A stretch of 36,367 bases of DNA, taken from the NCBI GenBank assembly GCA_003250325.1, contig QKGU01000096.1, forward strand, positions 1-36,367, in the 5' to 3' direction. The position numbers were made by a program, and so were the translations under genes. Source of the DNA: Paludibacter sp. (GTDB lineage: Bacteria; Bacteroidota; Bacteroidia; Bacteroidales; Paludibacteraceae). Shown here piece after piece: positions 23,613-31,699 of the stretch (its first letter is position 1; every line of letters begins with the position of its first letter). The notes beneath the pieces are model-generated. The model saw only the letters and a list, made by a program, of their open reading frames with translations. It searched no databases and was not told where the DNA came from.

Positions 23613-24890
23613 ATGAAAAAAATAACCATTTATCTATTTTTATTTCTGGCTATAAATGTAGTTAATTCTCAACAAAAAGTAAAGAAAGGATTTGGATTTG
23701 GCGCGTTGCCAGCTATTTCATACGATTCGGATTTGGGTTTCCAATACGGAGCTTTGGTGAATTTATACGATTATGGTGATGGCTCCAGTTTTCCGAAATA
23801 TAACCATTCGTTGTATCTGGAATTATCTACTTATACCAAGGGGACGACTATTGCCCGAATGAGGTATGATTCAGAAAGATTGATCCCAAAGGTTCGTACA
23901 ACATTGGATGTTGCTTATGTGCCGGACCAGATGGCTGATTTCTTTGGATTCAATGGTTACCAAAGTGCTTACAATGCAGCATTGGCTAAGCAATACAGGA
24001 ATTTCTACAAGAATGAAAAAGATGTATTCCGTATTAAAGCCGATTTTCAGGGATATTTCGGAGAATCGAAATTTGGCTGGGTAGCCGGTTATGCATTTTA
24101 TAACTTCAAAATGGATACGGTGGATGTTGTTAAGCTTGGATTGCCTTCGGTTCCGGGTGGCGATTTGTTTCAAAAATACAAAAGTTGGGGATTGATTGAT
24201 GCTACAGAAGCTGGAGGTGGAAGTCTGAACTATTTCAAACTCGGTTTAAAATACGATACACGCGACCAGTTGGCATGCCCTACAAAAGGAATCTTTACGG
24301 AAGCAGTAGTGCAAACCGCACCTAAATTTGTCAATCAGGATTTTCCTCATACGAAAATGGCAGTAATTCATCGCCAGTATTTTACATTGGCTAAGGGTCT
24401 GTTATTTGCCTATCGGTTGGATTATCAAACGACATTAGGGAATAGTAAGGTGCCTTATTATGCTCAACCGGAATTGATTACAAGTTATCTGATTGCCGCC
24501 AGTAATCAGGGCTTGGGCGGTAAAAGTTCGGTTCGTGGTGTGCTCAGAAATCGCGTGGTTGGTGATGCGGTTGGTTTTGGAAACTTTGAATTCCGATACA
24601 AATTCCTACGTTTCGAATTATTTAAACAAAATTTTTATCTGGGAACCAATGTTTTCTTTGATTCGGGAATTATTTTGAAACCAATTGCAATGGATTTGGC
24701 AAATGTTTCCGAAGCAGATAAAGCACTTTATTTTAATGATTATAATTCTGGAAAATTCCATTCCGCTGCAGGTATCGGTCTGAAAATCGGGTGGAACGAG
24801 AATTTCGTGATTTCGGCTGATTTTGGAAAAGCATTCAACAAACAGGATGGAAATACCGGATTTTATATTGGACTGAACTATCTGTTTTAG
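23613..24890 (+). CDS. BamA/TamA-like outer membrane barrel without POTRA domains
   Basis: A 425-residue outer-membrane protein: signal peptide (about residues 1-19), then a barrel only. Omp85-type features near the C-terminus are LGGKSSVRGVLRNRVVGDAVGFGNFEFRYKF, where VRG resembles the conserved loop-6 motif, the strand NFYLGTNVFFDSG, and a terminal GFYIGLNYLF that fits the beta-signal ending in Phe. With about 400 residues and no POTRA repeats it cannot be BamA itself; it belongs to the short 'surface antigen' relatives common in Bacteroidota, whose role is unclear. A TATTTTTG box at 23531 is a possible promoter. The glycosyltransferase gene follows 34 bp later. Confidence 0.82.
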   Translation: MKKITIYLFLFLAINVVNSQQKVKKGFGFGALPAISYDSDLGFQYGALVNLYDYGDGSSFPKYNHSLYLELSTYTKGTTIARMRYDSERLIPKVRTTLDVAYVPDQMADFFGFNGYQSAYNAALAKQYRNFYKNEKDVFRIKADFQGYFGESKFGWVAGYAFYNFKMDTVDVVKLGLPSVPGGDLFQKYKSWGLIDATEAGGGSLNYFKLGLKYDTRDQLACPTKGIFTEAVVQTAPKFVNQDFPHTKMAVIHRQYFTLAKGLLFAYRLDYQTTLGNSKVPYYAQPELITSYLIAASNQGLGGKSSVRGVLRNRVVGDAVGFGNFEFRYKFLRFELFKQNFYLGTNVFFDSGIILKPIAMDLANVSEADKALYFNDYNSGKFHSAAGIGLKIGWNENFVISADFGKAFNKQDGNTGFYIGLNYLF

Positions 24891-24909
24891 AATTTATTTG
24901 AGTTGAATT

Positions 24910-24918
24910 TATCTTTGC
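24910..24918 (+). promoter_or_regulatory. -7 promoter element directly before the glycosyltransferase start
   Basis: TATCTTTGC ends only 6 bp before the ATG at 24925. If it is used, the transcript would have almost no 5' leader. Confidence 0.5.
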
Positions 24919-24924
24919 CAAATT

Positions 24925-26019
24925 ATGGTGTTGATCGTTATTACTGCTGTTGTCACTTTTTTATATTTGTTGCTGATCACTATTTTCATCATCGGATGGA
25001 AACGTGTATTTACTTTTATTCCTAAGGGAAACGAGAATCTGACTAAATCGATTTCTGTGGTAGTTCCCTGTCGAAATGAAGAGGAAAATATTCGTCACTT
25101 TATTTCGTCAGTGGCTCAGCAAAGTTATCAGCATTATGAACTGATCTTCGTCAATGATCATTCGACCGACCGCACCCGAAATTATATAAAAGCCGCTCAG
25201 GCTACGCTCCCCAATATCGTTTTGATAGATGCTGAAGGTTTTGGGAAAAAGAACGCACTGAAACAAGGTATCCTGCAAGCAAGTTCCGATCTTATTGTTA
25301 CGACTGATGCCGACTGTATTCCATCTTACCATTGGCTGGAAACATTGGTTTGTTATCAGGAAAGATATCCGGCAGATCTGATTATTTTACCTGTGAAGTT
25401 AGCCTACGAGTTCAATACCTTCTCCTACTTGCAGGCGATGGAGTTTTCTACGCTGGTGGCATCGGGTGCTGCGTCAGCAGGAGTAGGGATGCCAATCTTG
25501 TGTAATGCAGCCAACATGGCTTTCAAAAAAAGCACGTGGTTGAAAAGTCGAAATGATTTGCATGAAGATGAAATCTCAGGCGATGACATATTTTTGTTAC
25601 AGAGCGTAAAGAAAAGAGGTGGCAAAATTCGATTTTTAAAATCTGAATCGGCATTTGTTACTGCGAAATCGGCAAAAAACATTTCCGAGTTTGTGCATCA
25701 ACGTCGCCGTTGGGCTGCAAAATCGCCTTCCTATACCGATTGGCAGATTATTTTTACGGCTATTTTGATTCTATCGATAAGCGTGTGGGAACTGGCACTA
25801 TTGTTTTTCTCGATAAGTAGTTGGAAGGCGCTGATCCTTTTTGGGACATTATTTCTCCTGAAGTATTTGGCTGATAATATCTTTTTAATGAAAATCCGTA
25901 AATTTTTTCAGTTTGAAAAAACCTGGCTTTATTCCATCCTTCTCTCGGTTGTTTATCCTTTTTATATTGTTTTTGTAGGTATTTCGGCTTTGCTTATTAA
26001 ACCTAAAAAGTGGAAATAA
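24925..26019 (+). CDS. Family 2 glycosyltransferase, membrane-bound
   Basis: Transfers a sugar from a nucleotide-sugar donor at the inner membrane; product unknown, but a polysaccharide or glycolipid is likely. The 364 residues begin with a membrane helix (3-26), then the GT-A domain: SISVVVPCRNEEENI, ELIFVNDHSTDRT, the metal-binding TTDADC, SGDDIFLL and HQRRRWAAKS, corresponding to the Q-x-x-RW motif of processive GT2 enzymes. Three C-terminal hydrophobic segments (about 275-355) complete it. The stop codon abuts that of the convergent lipoprotein gene with no base between. Whether it is co-transcribed with the BamA-like gene or uses its own promoter is uncertain. Confidence 0.9.
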   Translation: MVLIVITAVVTFLYLLLITIFIIGWKRVFTFIPKGNENLTKSISVVVPCRNEEENIRHFISSVAQQSYQHYELIFVNDHSTDRTRNYIKAAQATLPNIVLIDAEGFGKKNALKQGILQASSDLIVTTDADCIPSYHWLETLVCYQERYPADLIILPVKLAYEFNTFSYLQAMEFSTLVASGAASAGVGMPILCNAANMAFKKSTWLKSRNDLHEDEISGDDIFLLQSVKKRGGKIRFLKSESAFVTAKSAKNISEFVHQRRRWAAKSPSYTDWQIIFTAILILSISVWELALLFFSISSWKALILFGTLFLLKYLADNIFLMKIRKFFQFEKTWLYSILLSVVYPFYIVFVGISALLIKPKKWK

Positions 26020-26499
26020 TCAACGGGTGATATAAAGCACGTCGCCCGAAATAGAAGTGTGGTATTTTTTCAAAGGTTCTTTTGAAGGACCTGATGTCGG
26101 ATTCCCAAATCCAAATCCGATATCGTACACTGAACCGCATTTTTCGCAAACAACTTCACCGAAACTATCTTCTTTAAAATATACTTTTGTGGTGCGATTA
26201 GCTTCGTAAGGGCACGACATATCGAATGCATAGTAAATCGTGTTTCCCGAATCGTCGAGGCTAAGGCCGGAATATACCAATATCCCACCATACCCCACCC
26301 GATCGTAAGCAAGTTCCACATTTTCAAAATAAAGAAACTTGTTTTGGGTGTTTTTGAATGTGGGATATTTGGCAGTTAGATTTAGTTGTAAAGAAACCGG
26401 AACGTTGGGTATAGACGAGTAGTAATTATCGTCGCAACTTACACAAAGAAATGTAAGAAGAAAGCTTAGAAGATAATATTTAAAAGAACCGATTTGCAT
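26020..26499 (-). CDS. Rieske-like lipoprotein with altered cluster ligands
   Basis: A 159-residue protein with an N-terminal lipoprotein-type signal; the lipidated Cys is probably C22, followed by Asp-Asp, which may favour surface export. The C-terminal half has a Rieske domain layout: SCPYE at C96 to Y98, CEKC at C118-C121, then GNPTSGPSKEPLKKYHTSI, matching the Pro loop and final strand of Rieske proteins. In a Rieske centre the ligands are C-x-H and C-x2-H; here both His are replaced, by Tyr98 and Cys121. A normal [2Fe-2S] cluster with two His is therefore not possible; a three-Cys metal site or no metal remains. Function unknown. The gene may start from the AT-rich repeat region upstream. 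Confidence 0.72.
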   Translation of the reverse strand: MQIGSFKYYLLSFLLTFLCVSCDDNYYSSIPNVPVSLQLNLTAKYPTFKNTQNKFLYFENVELAYDRVGYGGILVYSGLSLDDSGNTIYYAFDMSCPYEANRTTKVYFKEDSFGEVVCEKCGSVYDIGFGFGNPTSGPSKEPLKKYHTSISGDVLYITR

Positions 26500-26500
26500 T

Positions 26501-26566
26501 CTAACTTTGATAACTATAGAACCTTATAAAGTCTTAACTTTATAAACTTTCTAACTTTACAAACTG
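26501..26566. repeat. Degenerate AT-rich tandem repeat (CTAACTTT units)
   Basis: TAACTTT occurs three times (26502, 26535 and 26552) with related AAACTTT and ATAAAGT copies between. This fills the gap between the Rieske-like gene and the aldo/keto reductase gene. Confidence 0.4.
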
Positions 26567-26568
26567 AT

Positions 26569-27570
26569 TTACGCTCCTAATTCACCAATCTTCCATAACT
26601 CGTCGTCGGTGAACGATAAGTTTTCCAACGCGTTGATGTTGTCCTGTAATTGTTTTACAGAACTTGTTCCTACTATTACGGAATTCACAACCTCTGAGCG
26701 CAAACACCATGCAAGTGCCATTTGAGCTAACGACTGCCCACGGTTTGCTGCAATTTCGTTTAATGCTTTAATTTTTTCTACTTTCTCCGGTGTTATCTGA
26801 CTTTTTTGCAAAAAGCCATAGCTGTGAGCAGCCCGGGATTTTTCAGGTATGCCGTTAATGTATTTGTCGCTTAGCAATCCTTGCGATAACGGTGAAAAAG
26901 CAATAAATCCCGCTCCGTTTTCTTTTGCCAACGGTATCACTTCTTTTTCTATTTCCCTTGTAAAAATGCTGTATCTATCCTGATTTATCAGACATGGCGT
27001 CCCGTTTTCTTTCAAAATGCGGTAAGCTTCTTTTGCTTTCTCAGTAGGGTATTTCGATATCCCGACGTACAAGGCTTTTCCTTGTTTTACCATATCCGAT
27101 AATGCACCCATTGTTTCTTCTAAAGGGGTGTTTGGATCGTATCGGTGCGAATAAAATATGTCTACATAATCCAGCTTCATCCTTTTCAGACTTTGGTTCA
27201 GACTGCCGATAAGATATTTACGGGAACCACCGTCACCGTAAGGTCCATCCCACATGGCGTGACCAGCTTTGGTGCTGATAATCATTTCGTCGCGATAGGA
27301 TGAAAACAAATCCTTTAGCATCTTTCCAAAGTTCTTTTCGGCACTGCCGGCAGGAGTTCCGTAATTGTTTGCCAAATCGAAATGGGTGATACCATGATCG
27401 AAAGCAAACTTCAGCATTTTTTCAGCCTCTTCCGCATCATCCACGTCGCCGAAGTTGTGCCATAATCCCAGAGAAATGGTTGGAAGTTGCAATCCGCTTT
27501 TTCCACAATAACGATAACCGACAGATTGTGAATATCTTTCGTCAGAAGGTTTGTATTTGGAATGTGACAT
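26569..27570 (-). CDS. Aldo/keto reductase, YghZ/Gpr-like
   Basis: An NADPH-dependent reductase; close relatives reduce L-glyceraldehyde 3-phosphate and methylglyoxal. The 333 residues form a TIM barrel without a signal peptide. The catalytic tetrad is visible: Asp and Tyr in FDLANNYGTPAGSAE, Lys in IISTKAGHAMWDGPYG, His in YSHRYDPNTPLEE. The AMWDGPYGDGGSRKYL segment is typical of the YghZ branch. Cofactor-binding segments near the C-terminus include VIVGTSSVKQLQDNI. It appears monocistronic: lemA ends 89 bp upstream behind a hairpin. Confidence 0.92.
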   Translation of the reverse strand: MSHSKYKPSDERYSQSVGYRYCGKSGLQLPTISLGLWHNFGDVDDAEEAEKMLKFAFDHGITHFDLANNYGTPAGSAEKNFGKMLKDLFSSYRDEMIISTKAGHAMWDGPYGDGGSRKYLIGSLNQSLKRMKLDYVDIFYSHRYDPNTPLEETMGALSDMVKQGKALYVGISKYPTEKAKEAYRILKENGTPCLINQDRYSIFTREIEKEVIPLAKENGAGFIAFSPLSQGLLSDKYINGIPEKSRAAHSYGFLQKSQITPEKVEKIKALNEIAANRGQSLAQMALAWCLRSEVVNSVIVGTSSVKQLQDNINALENLSFTDDELWKIGELGA

Positions 27571-27608
27571 AATTATTTATTTTGATCTTAAATAAAATTC
27601 TCAAAAAA

Positions 27609-27642
27609 TGCTCAAAGGTTTTTCAAACACTTTGAGGTTTTT
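27609..27642 (-). terminator. Hairpin after lemA (copy 1 of a paired repeat)
   Basis: CTCAAAG and CTTTGAG form a 7-bp stem with a 12-nt loop, followed on the minus strand by CATTTTTTG. It probably terminates lemA transcription. It closely resembles the hairpin at 28307-28338. Confidence 0.6.
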
Positions 27643-27659
27643 GAATAGGAAATTCTTTA

Positions 27660-28241
27660 TCAGAATTTAACCGCAGGAGCCGTTTCGTTTCCTTTTTCGG
27701 CTTCGAAATAAGGTTTCTGTGCAAATCCAAACATTCCTGCAAGCATATTGTTCGGGAAACGACGGATAGAGGTGTTAAACTCTTTTGCCAGTTCGTTGAA
27801 ACGGTTTCTTTCTACGGAAATACGATTTTCGGTACCTTCCAATTGAGCCTGTAATTCCAGAAAGTTTTGGTTCGCTTTTAAATCAGGATAATTCTCAGTA
27901 ATCATAAGTAATTTGCCTAAAGCAGAACTTAATTCGCCCTGAGCAGTCTGATATTGTTGAAGTTTCTCCGGAGTCAGATTAGCTGCATCCACGGTAACCT
28001 GAGTTGCTTTTGCGCGCGCAGCAACTACTCCTTCCAGCGTTTCACTTTCGTGAGTGGCATAACCTTTTACTGTCGCCACAAGGTTTGGAATTAAATCGCC
28101 ACGACGTTGATATTGATTTTCAACATTTGCCCACTGGCTCTTTACTTCTTCTTCTGCCGAAACCAATTTATTATATGCTGTAATGCCCAATAAAACCACT
28201 GCCACAATGGCTGCAAAAATTATAACTGTGCTTCTTTTCAT
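27660..28241 (-). CDS. lemA: LemA family protein
   Basis: A 193-residue membrane-anchored protein with one N-terminal helix (about 5-25) and a long helical bundle. Family motifs are NVENQYQRRGDLIPNLVATVKGYA (residues about 41-64), ARAKATQV, and near the end ENRISVERNRFNELAKEFNTSIRRFPNNMLAGMFGF. The function is not settled; LemA proteins are often found beside TPM-domain (YgcG) proteins, as here. The TPM gene ends 128 bp upstream on the same strand, separated by a hairpin and a 7-bp repeat, so coupling may be partial. Confidence 0.95.
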   Translation of the reverse strand: MKRSTVIIFAAIVAVVLLGITAYNKLVSAEEEVKSQWANVENQYQRRGDLIPNLVATVKGYATHESETLEGVVAARAKATQVTVDAANLTPEKLQQYQTAQGELSSALGKLLMITENYPDLKANQNFLELQAQLEGTENRISVERNRFNELAKEFNTSIRRFPNNMLAGMFGFAQKPYFEAEKGNETAPAVKF

Positions 28242-28306
28242 TTTCGATATTTTTTTTGATTGAATAATTTTAAAACTGAATGATAAAAAAAATCTTTGTT
28301 TCTAAA

Positions 28307-28338
28307 CGCTCAAAAGTCTTTCATACGTTTTGAGGTTT
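28307..28338 (-). repeat. Hairpin between the TPM gene and lemA (copy 2)
   Basis: CTCAAAA and TTTTGAG form a 7-bp stem around a 12-nt loop. The flanks match copy 1 (CCTCAAA..GT.TGAAA.AC..TTGAGC). On the minus strand it is followed by CGTTTAG, a weaker T tail than copy 1. Confidence 0.55.
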
Positions 28339-28339
28339 T

Positions 28340-28367
28340 CAACTGTTCACTGTCAACTGATAACTGA
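28340..28367. repeat. 7-bp tandem repeat, four units
   Basis: CAACTGT-TCACTGT-CAACTGA-TAACTGA, immediately after the TPM stop. Similar AACTGATAACTG tracts occur in intergenic DNA of many Bacteroidota. Confidence 0.55.
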
Positions 28368-28369
28368 AA

Positions 28370-29695
28370 TTACCATCCGCTTGTGGCGCCACCTCCGCCG
28401 GACATTCCGCCTCCAAAACTGCCACCACTGAAACCGCCTCCGCCAAAACCACCACGTCCGCTAAATAAGCTTCCTGCCGCCATAGCTCCACCAATAGCAC
28501 TACCATTGCGTGTCAGGCGAGGAATATTATCGTTATGATGTTCATCGTACCCACAAAATTTACAGTGGAAAGTTGTACGTTGTGTACCGGAACTAAGGTA
28601 AGTTGGAGCAATCAATGTCTTTTTCTCTTTCATAATAAACGCCTTCGTTCCGCACTTCGGACATTCGGAATAAGCACTCGGTTTATCATAAGTAAAAATA
28701 GCTTCGTTGGCGCATTTGTCGCACACAAACACATCGTAATCCACGGCATGTAACTGCTCTTCGAACTGTTGCGAAAGTTTCAGGTATTTATCCTCGTTTT
28801 TTTCTGATAATAGATGCATTTTTCCATCACAAACGTTGCATGGAATGGGTTCTCTTCTTATTCTCAACATCTTCAACCGACCGTATATATTTGCCGGAAT
28901 AGTAGTAAACGGAACAGGTATAAGCAAAAGGATATAAAGAGGATTCAGAAACAAAATGATTACTAAAAATCCAACGATAGGAACAAGGATAGAAACCAGA
29001 CTGATAATTCCGGCTTTTTGGCTTTTAACCGCCTTATATCTCTCAACGTTTGTTTTGAATTTTGGATTTTTACGAATGGTGCGAATAGTACTTCCCAACC
29101 ACAACCAGCTAAACAAAGTGAGTAAAATATAGGCTGCGATGGCTGTAGGAAGTATTTCGTTCCAGGCTATAGGAGATGTTGAAGCCTCTTCGACGGGTTC
29201 GTTGCGAATGTATTTTCCGGTTTGTTGTAATCCGGCCATTATTCCGGCGTCGAAATTTCCATTTCTGAACTCGGGAATCATGGTTTGTGTTTGGATTCGT
29301 TTGCAGATGGCATCGGGCAATACGCCTTCCAGACCGTAACCGGTTTCGATAGTTACTTTTTTCTGGTTTAACACGAAAAGAATCAGTAAACCATTGTCCT
29401 GCTTTGCTTTCCCTATTTTCCACAAAGCAAAAAGTTTATTCGCAAAATCGGTGATTTCGTTATATCCAATTGAATTTACAGCAACAACGGCAATTTCAGC
29501 TCCTGTTTGAGATTTGAGTGAATCGATGAAGACATTCATTTGACTTACAGCCGACGAACTCAAAATGCCATCAGGATTGCTTACGAAAGCATGTGCGTTG
29601 GTTGTAATCGGATTTGGGACTGTTTTTACCGTGTATCCGGAAGCAAAAGTAATGGTTGCAACCGAACAGAATAGTATAATTAATATCTTTCTCAT
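28370..29695 (-). CDS. TPM-domain (YgcG-like) membrane protein with zinc ribbons and Gly-rich tail
   Basis: A 441-residue envelope protein. After a signal peptide (about 1-18) comes the TPM domain (about 38-160): NPDGILSSSAVSQMN, LKSQTGAEIAVVAVNSIG, GLEGVLPDAICKRI. Two hydrophobic regions follow at about 180-205 and 230-275. Four CxxC pairs (CNVC, CDKC, CPKC, CKFC) then suggest two zinc ribbons. The end is Gly/Ser-rich (GGFGGGGFSGGSFGGG), a common tail in this family. TPM proteins are paired with LemA; roles in photosystem repair (plants) and membrane stress have been proposed for relatives, but not here. FKBP ends 36 bp upstream on the same strand. Confidence 0.9.
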   Translation of the reverse strand: MRKILIILFCSVATITFASGYTVKTVPNPITTNAHAFVSNPDGILSSSAVSQMNVFIDSLKSQTGAEIAVVAVNSIGYNEITDFANKLFALWKIGKAKQDNGLLILFVLNQKKVTIETGYGLEGVLPDAICKRIQTQTMIPEFRNGNFDAGIMAGLQQTGKYIRNEPVEEASTSPIAWNEILPTAIAAYILLTLFSWLWLGSTIRTIRKNPKFKTNVERYKAVKSQKAGIISLVSILVPIVGFLVIILFLNPLYILLLIPVPFTTIPANIYGRLKMLRIRREPIPCNVCDGKMHLLSEKNEDKYLKLSQQFEEQLHAVDYDVFVCDKCANEAIFTYDKPSAYSECPKCGTKAFIMKEKKTLIAPTYLSSGTQRTTFHCKFCGYDEHHNDNIPRLTRNGSAIGGAMAAGSLFSGRGGFGGGGFSGGSFGGGMSGGGGATSGW

Positions 29696-29731
29696 GGCAG
29701 TTGCGTAAGATATAATGTTTATGTAACTAAA

Positions 29732-30232
29732 TTAGTCTATAAGATATAGCAAACTATTGCTTGAGTCAATTAAATCAACGTCAAAAATAAGTGTGGAATG
29801 TGGTGGAATGTCTGTCATTGTAGACAGTGTGTCATACCCCAACTTGCTTGGTATATAAAATCTATATTTGGCTCCACCATTCATTTTTGTGAGACCTTCC
29901 TGCCAGCCTTTTACCAGTTCTGTCATATCCAGTATTACTTTAGAGTTGGAATCGAAAACGGATCCATCGACTAATTTTCCTGTATAACTTACTTTTACAT
30001 AATCTGTTTTACTGGGTTTTCTGTTGTAATTCCACCCCGGAATAATTACCTGATAACACAAACCACTATTTGTCATATAAAAAGTGCTGTCAATGCCTTT
30101 ATGATCTTTGATTAACTGCTCCATGTATAGATCATTTTTTAATTTCCAGTCAGCCCATTCGTCCTCCTGACATGCAGGAAGTATAATAATGAAAAGTGAA
30201 ATAAATAAAATGAAAAGTGAATTTCGTTTCAT
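29732..30232 (-). CDS. FKBP-type peptidyl-prolyl isomerase, lipoprotein
   Basis: Speeds cis-trans isomerisation of prolyl bonds to help fold exported proteins. The 166 residues begin with a lipoprotein signal peptide with lipobox ILPAC; the acidic QEDE after the Cys resembles the lipoprotein surface-export signal of Bacteroidota, so surface exposure is possible. The FKBP domain is at about 75-158: YVKVSYTGKLVDGSVFDSN, VKGWQEGLTKMNGGAKYRFYIPSKLGYD, IPPHSTLIFDVDLID. It starts 12 bp after lutB and ends 36 bp before the TPM gene, so it sits inside a close-packed run. Confidence 0.92.
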   Translation of the reverse strand: MKRNSLFILFISLFIIILPACQEDEWADWKLKNDLYMEQLIKDHKGIDSTFYMTNSGLCYQVIIPGWNYNRKPSKTDYVKVSYTGKLVDGSVFDSNSKVILDMTELVKGWQEGLTKMNGGAKYRFYIPSKLGYDTLSTMTDIPPHSTLIFDVDLIDSSNSLLYLID

Positions 30233-30244
30233 GATTTATATTTT

Positions 30245-31639
30245 TTATTCTTTATTCTTTGAATTTCTATTTTCTATCTCTTTATATTGTTGCGAGAACG
30301 ATTTTTTTGCAAATACAGGCATTAATCTCTTCGGACCCCAGCCAACAAAATTGAACGGATAGATTCCTGTGTTTTTTATAACCGAAGGAAAAGAATCAAA
30401 AGTACTTCTTTTTGAGCTAATGATTCGAAATCCTTTCATAATTATTTTCTCTGCCGAAGGCCTCAAATTTTGTTCCACCGTTTTTCGTCTGTTTGCAAGC
30501 AGAATTTCTGTCAGTGGAATTTTTACCGGGCAAACTTCCGCACACTTTCCGCAAAGGGAGGAGGCGAAGCTTAAATGCGAAAAATCTTTGAACCCACGCA
30601 AAAATGGTGTCAGAACTGAACCTATCGGGCCACTGTATGTCGTGTCATACGTATATCCGCCAATCGTTTTGTAAACCGGGCAACCATTCAGGCATGCTCC
30701 GCAACGGATACATGCTAAGGCTTCGTAGGCTTCGTTATCGTTATAAACATTTGTCCGACCGTTGTCGAGCAAAATAACAATCATTTTCTCGGGACCATCA
30801 ACTTCGTCGGAACGACGTGCTCCGGTAAATATCGTATTGTATGCCGTAATTTGCTGTCCAGTTCCGTGTGCCGCCAAAAGTGGATAAAACAATCCCAGTT
30901 GGCTCATTTTTGGAATAATTTTTTCAATTCCGGCAATGACGATATGCACCTTCGGGAAAGCCGTGGACATTAATCCGTTTCCTTCGTTTTCGGTAACCGA
31001 TATTCCTCCGATATCGGCAATCAGGAAATTAGCTCCCGTAACGCCAACGTCGGCCCGGGTATATTTTTTTCGTAATACCTGTCGAACATATTCCGTTAGT
31101 TCTTCGGGTGTACTGTCGATCGGTGTTCCGAATTTCTCGTTGAACAAACGGGCAATATCGCCTTTTGATTTATGCATCGCCGGTGTTACAATATGATAAG
31201 GTCGCTCGCCTGCTACCTGCACAATAAATTCTCCCAAATCCGTTTCAACCGATTCGCAGCCTTTTTTCTCTGCCGTGTGGTTCAATTCGATTTCTTCGGT
31301 AGTCATCGATTTGCTTTTCACCAACAGTTTGGCTTCGTTATCAATCAGAATTTTTTCAATATAACCTGTTGCTTCGGTCGTATCTTTTGCCCACAAAACT
31401 TCAACTCCTCGTGAACTTATTTTTTCTTCAAATTCAATCAGGTACTTATCCCAGTTTGCCAACACATCACGCTTGATAGCTGCCGCCTGGTTTTTCGCTT
31501 TTTCAAGATTGTTATATCTCGCCATTCCTTTTCGCACAGCTGCATCGTAGCGCGAAATGTTGAACTTTATCGTACTTCGGTGTTTTTCATCGAAGGCGAT
31601 AGAACTTGCGGCTTTAGTAAATTTTGAACTTTGCGACAC
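30245..31639 (-). CDS. lutB: LutB/LldF-type iron-sulfur protein of lactate oxidation
   Basis: Part of the LutABC L-lactate dehydrogenase complex in other bacteria, carrying electrons from lactate. The 464 residues hold a LUD domain (about 60-300; VKSKSMTTEEIELNH, DVGVTGANFLIADIGG) and two ferredoxin-type clusters: C310-C313-C316-C320 in CIRCGACLNGCP and C363-C366-C370 in CGKCAEVCP. The start is a GTG at 31639; no in-frame ATG lies between it and the upstream stop. Unlike the usual operon, neither lutA nor lutC is adjacent: the neighbours are a coiled-coil membrane protein (60 bp upstream) and an FKBP lipoprotein (12 bp downstream). Either the partners are elsewhere or this protein acts in another electron route. 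Confidence 0.9.
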   Translation of the reverse strand: MSQSSKFTKAASSIAFDEKHRSTIKFNISRYDAAVRKGMARYNNLEKAKNQAAAIKRDVLANWDKYLIEFEEKISSRGVEVLWAKDTTEATGYIEKILIDNEAKLLVKSKSMTTEEIELNHTAEKKGCESVETDLGEFIVQVAGERPYHIVTPAMHKSKGDIARLFNEKFGTPIDSTPEELTEYVRQVLRKKYTRADVGVTGANFLIADIGGISVTENEGNGLMSTAFPKVHIVIAGIEKIIPKMSQLGLFYPLLAAHGTGQQITAYNTIFTGARRSDEVDGPEKMIVILLDNGRTNVYNDNEAYEALACIRCGACLNGCPVYKTIGGYTYDTTYSGPIGSVLTPFLRGFKDFSHLSFASSLCGKCAEVCPVKIPLTEILLANRRKTVEQNLRPSAEKIIMKGFRIISSKRSTFDSFPSVIKNTGIYPFNFVGWGPKRLMPVFAKKSFSQQYKEIENRNSKNKE

Positions 31640-31699
31640 GAATTTGCTCGTTAAATTTAATTTGTTTACTTACTACCAATACTTTCTATCGACTATTGT

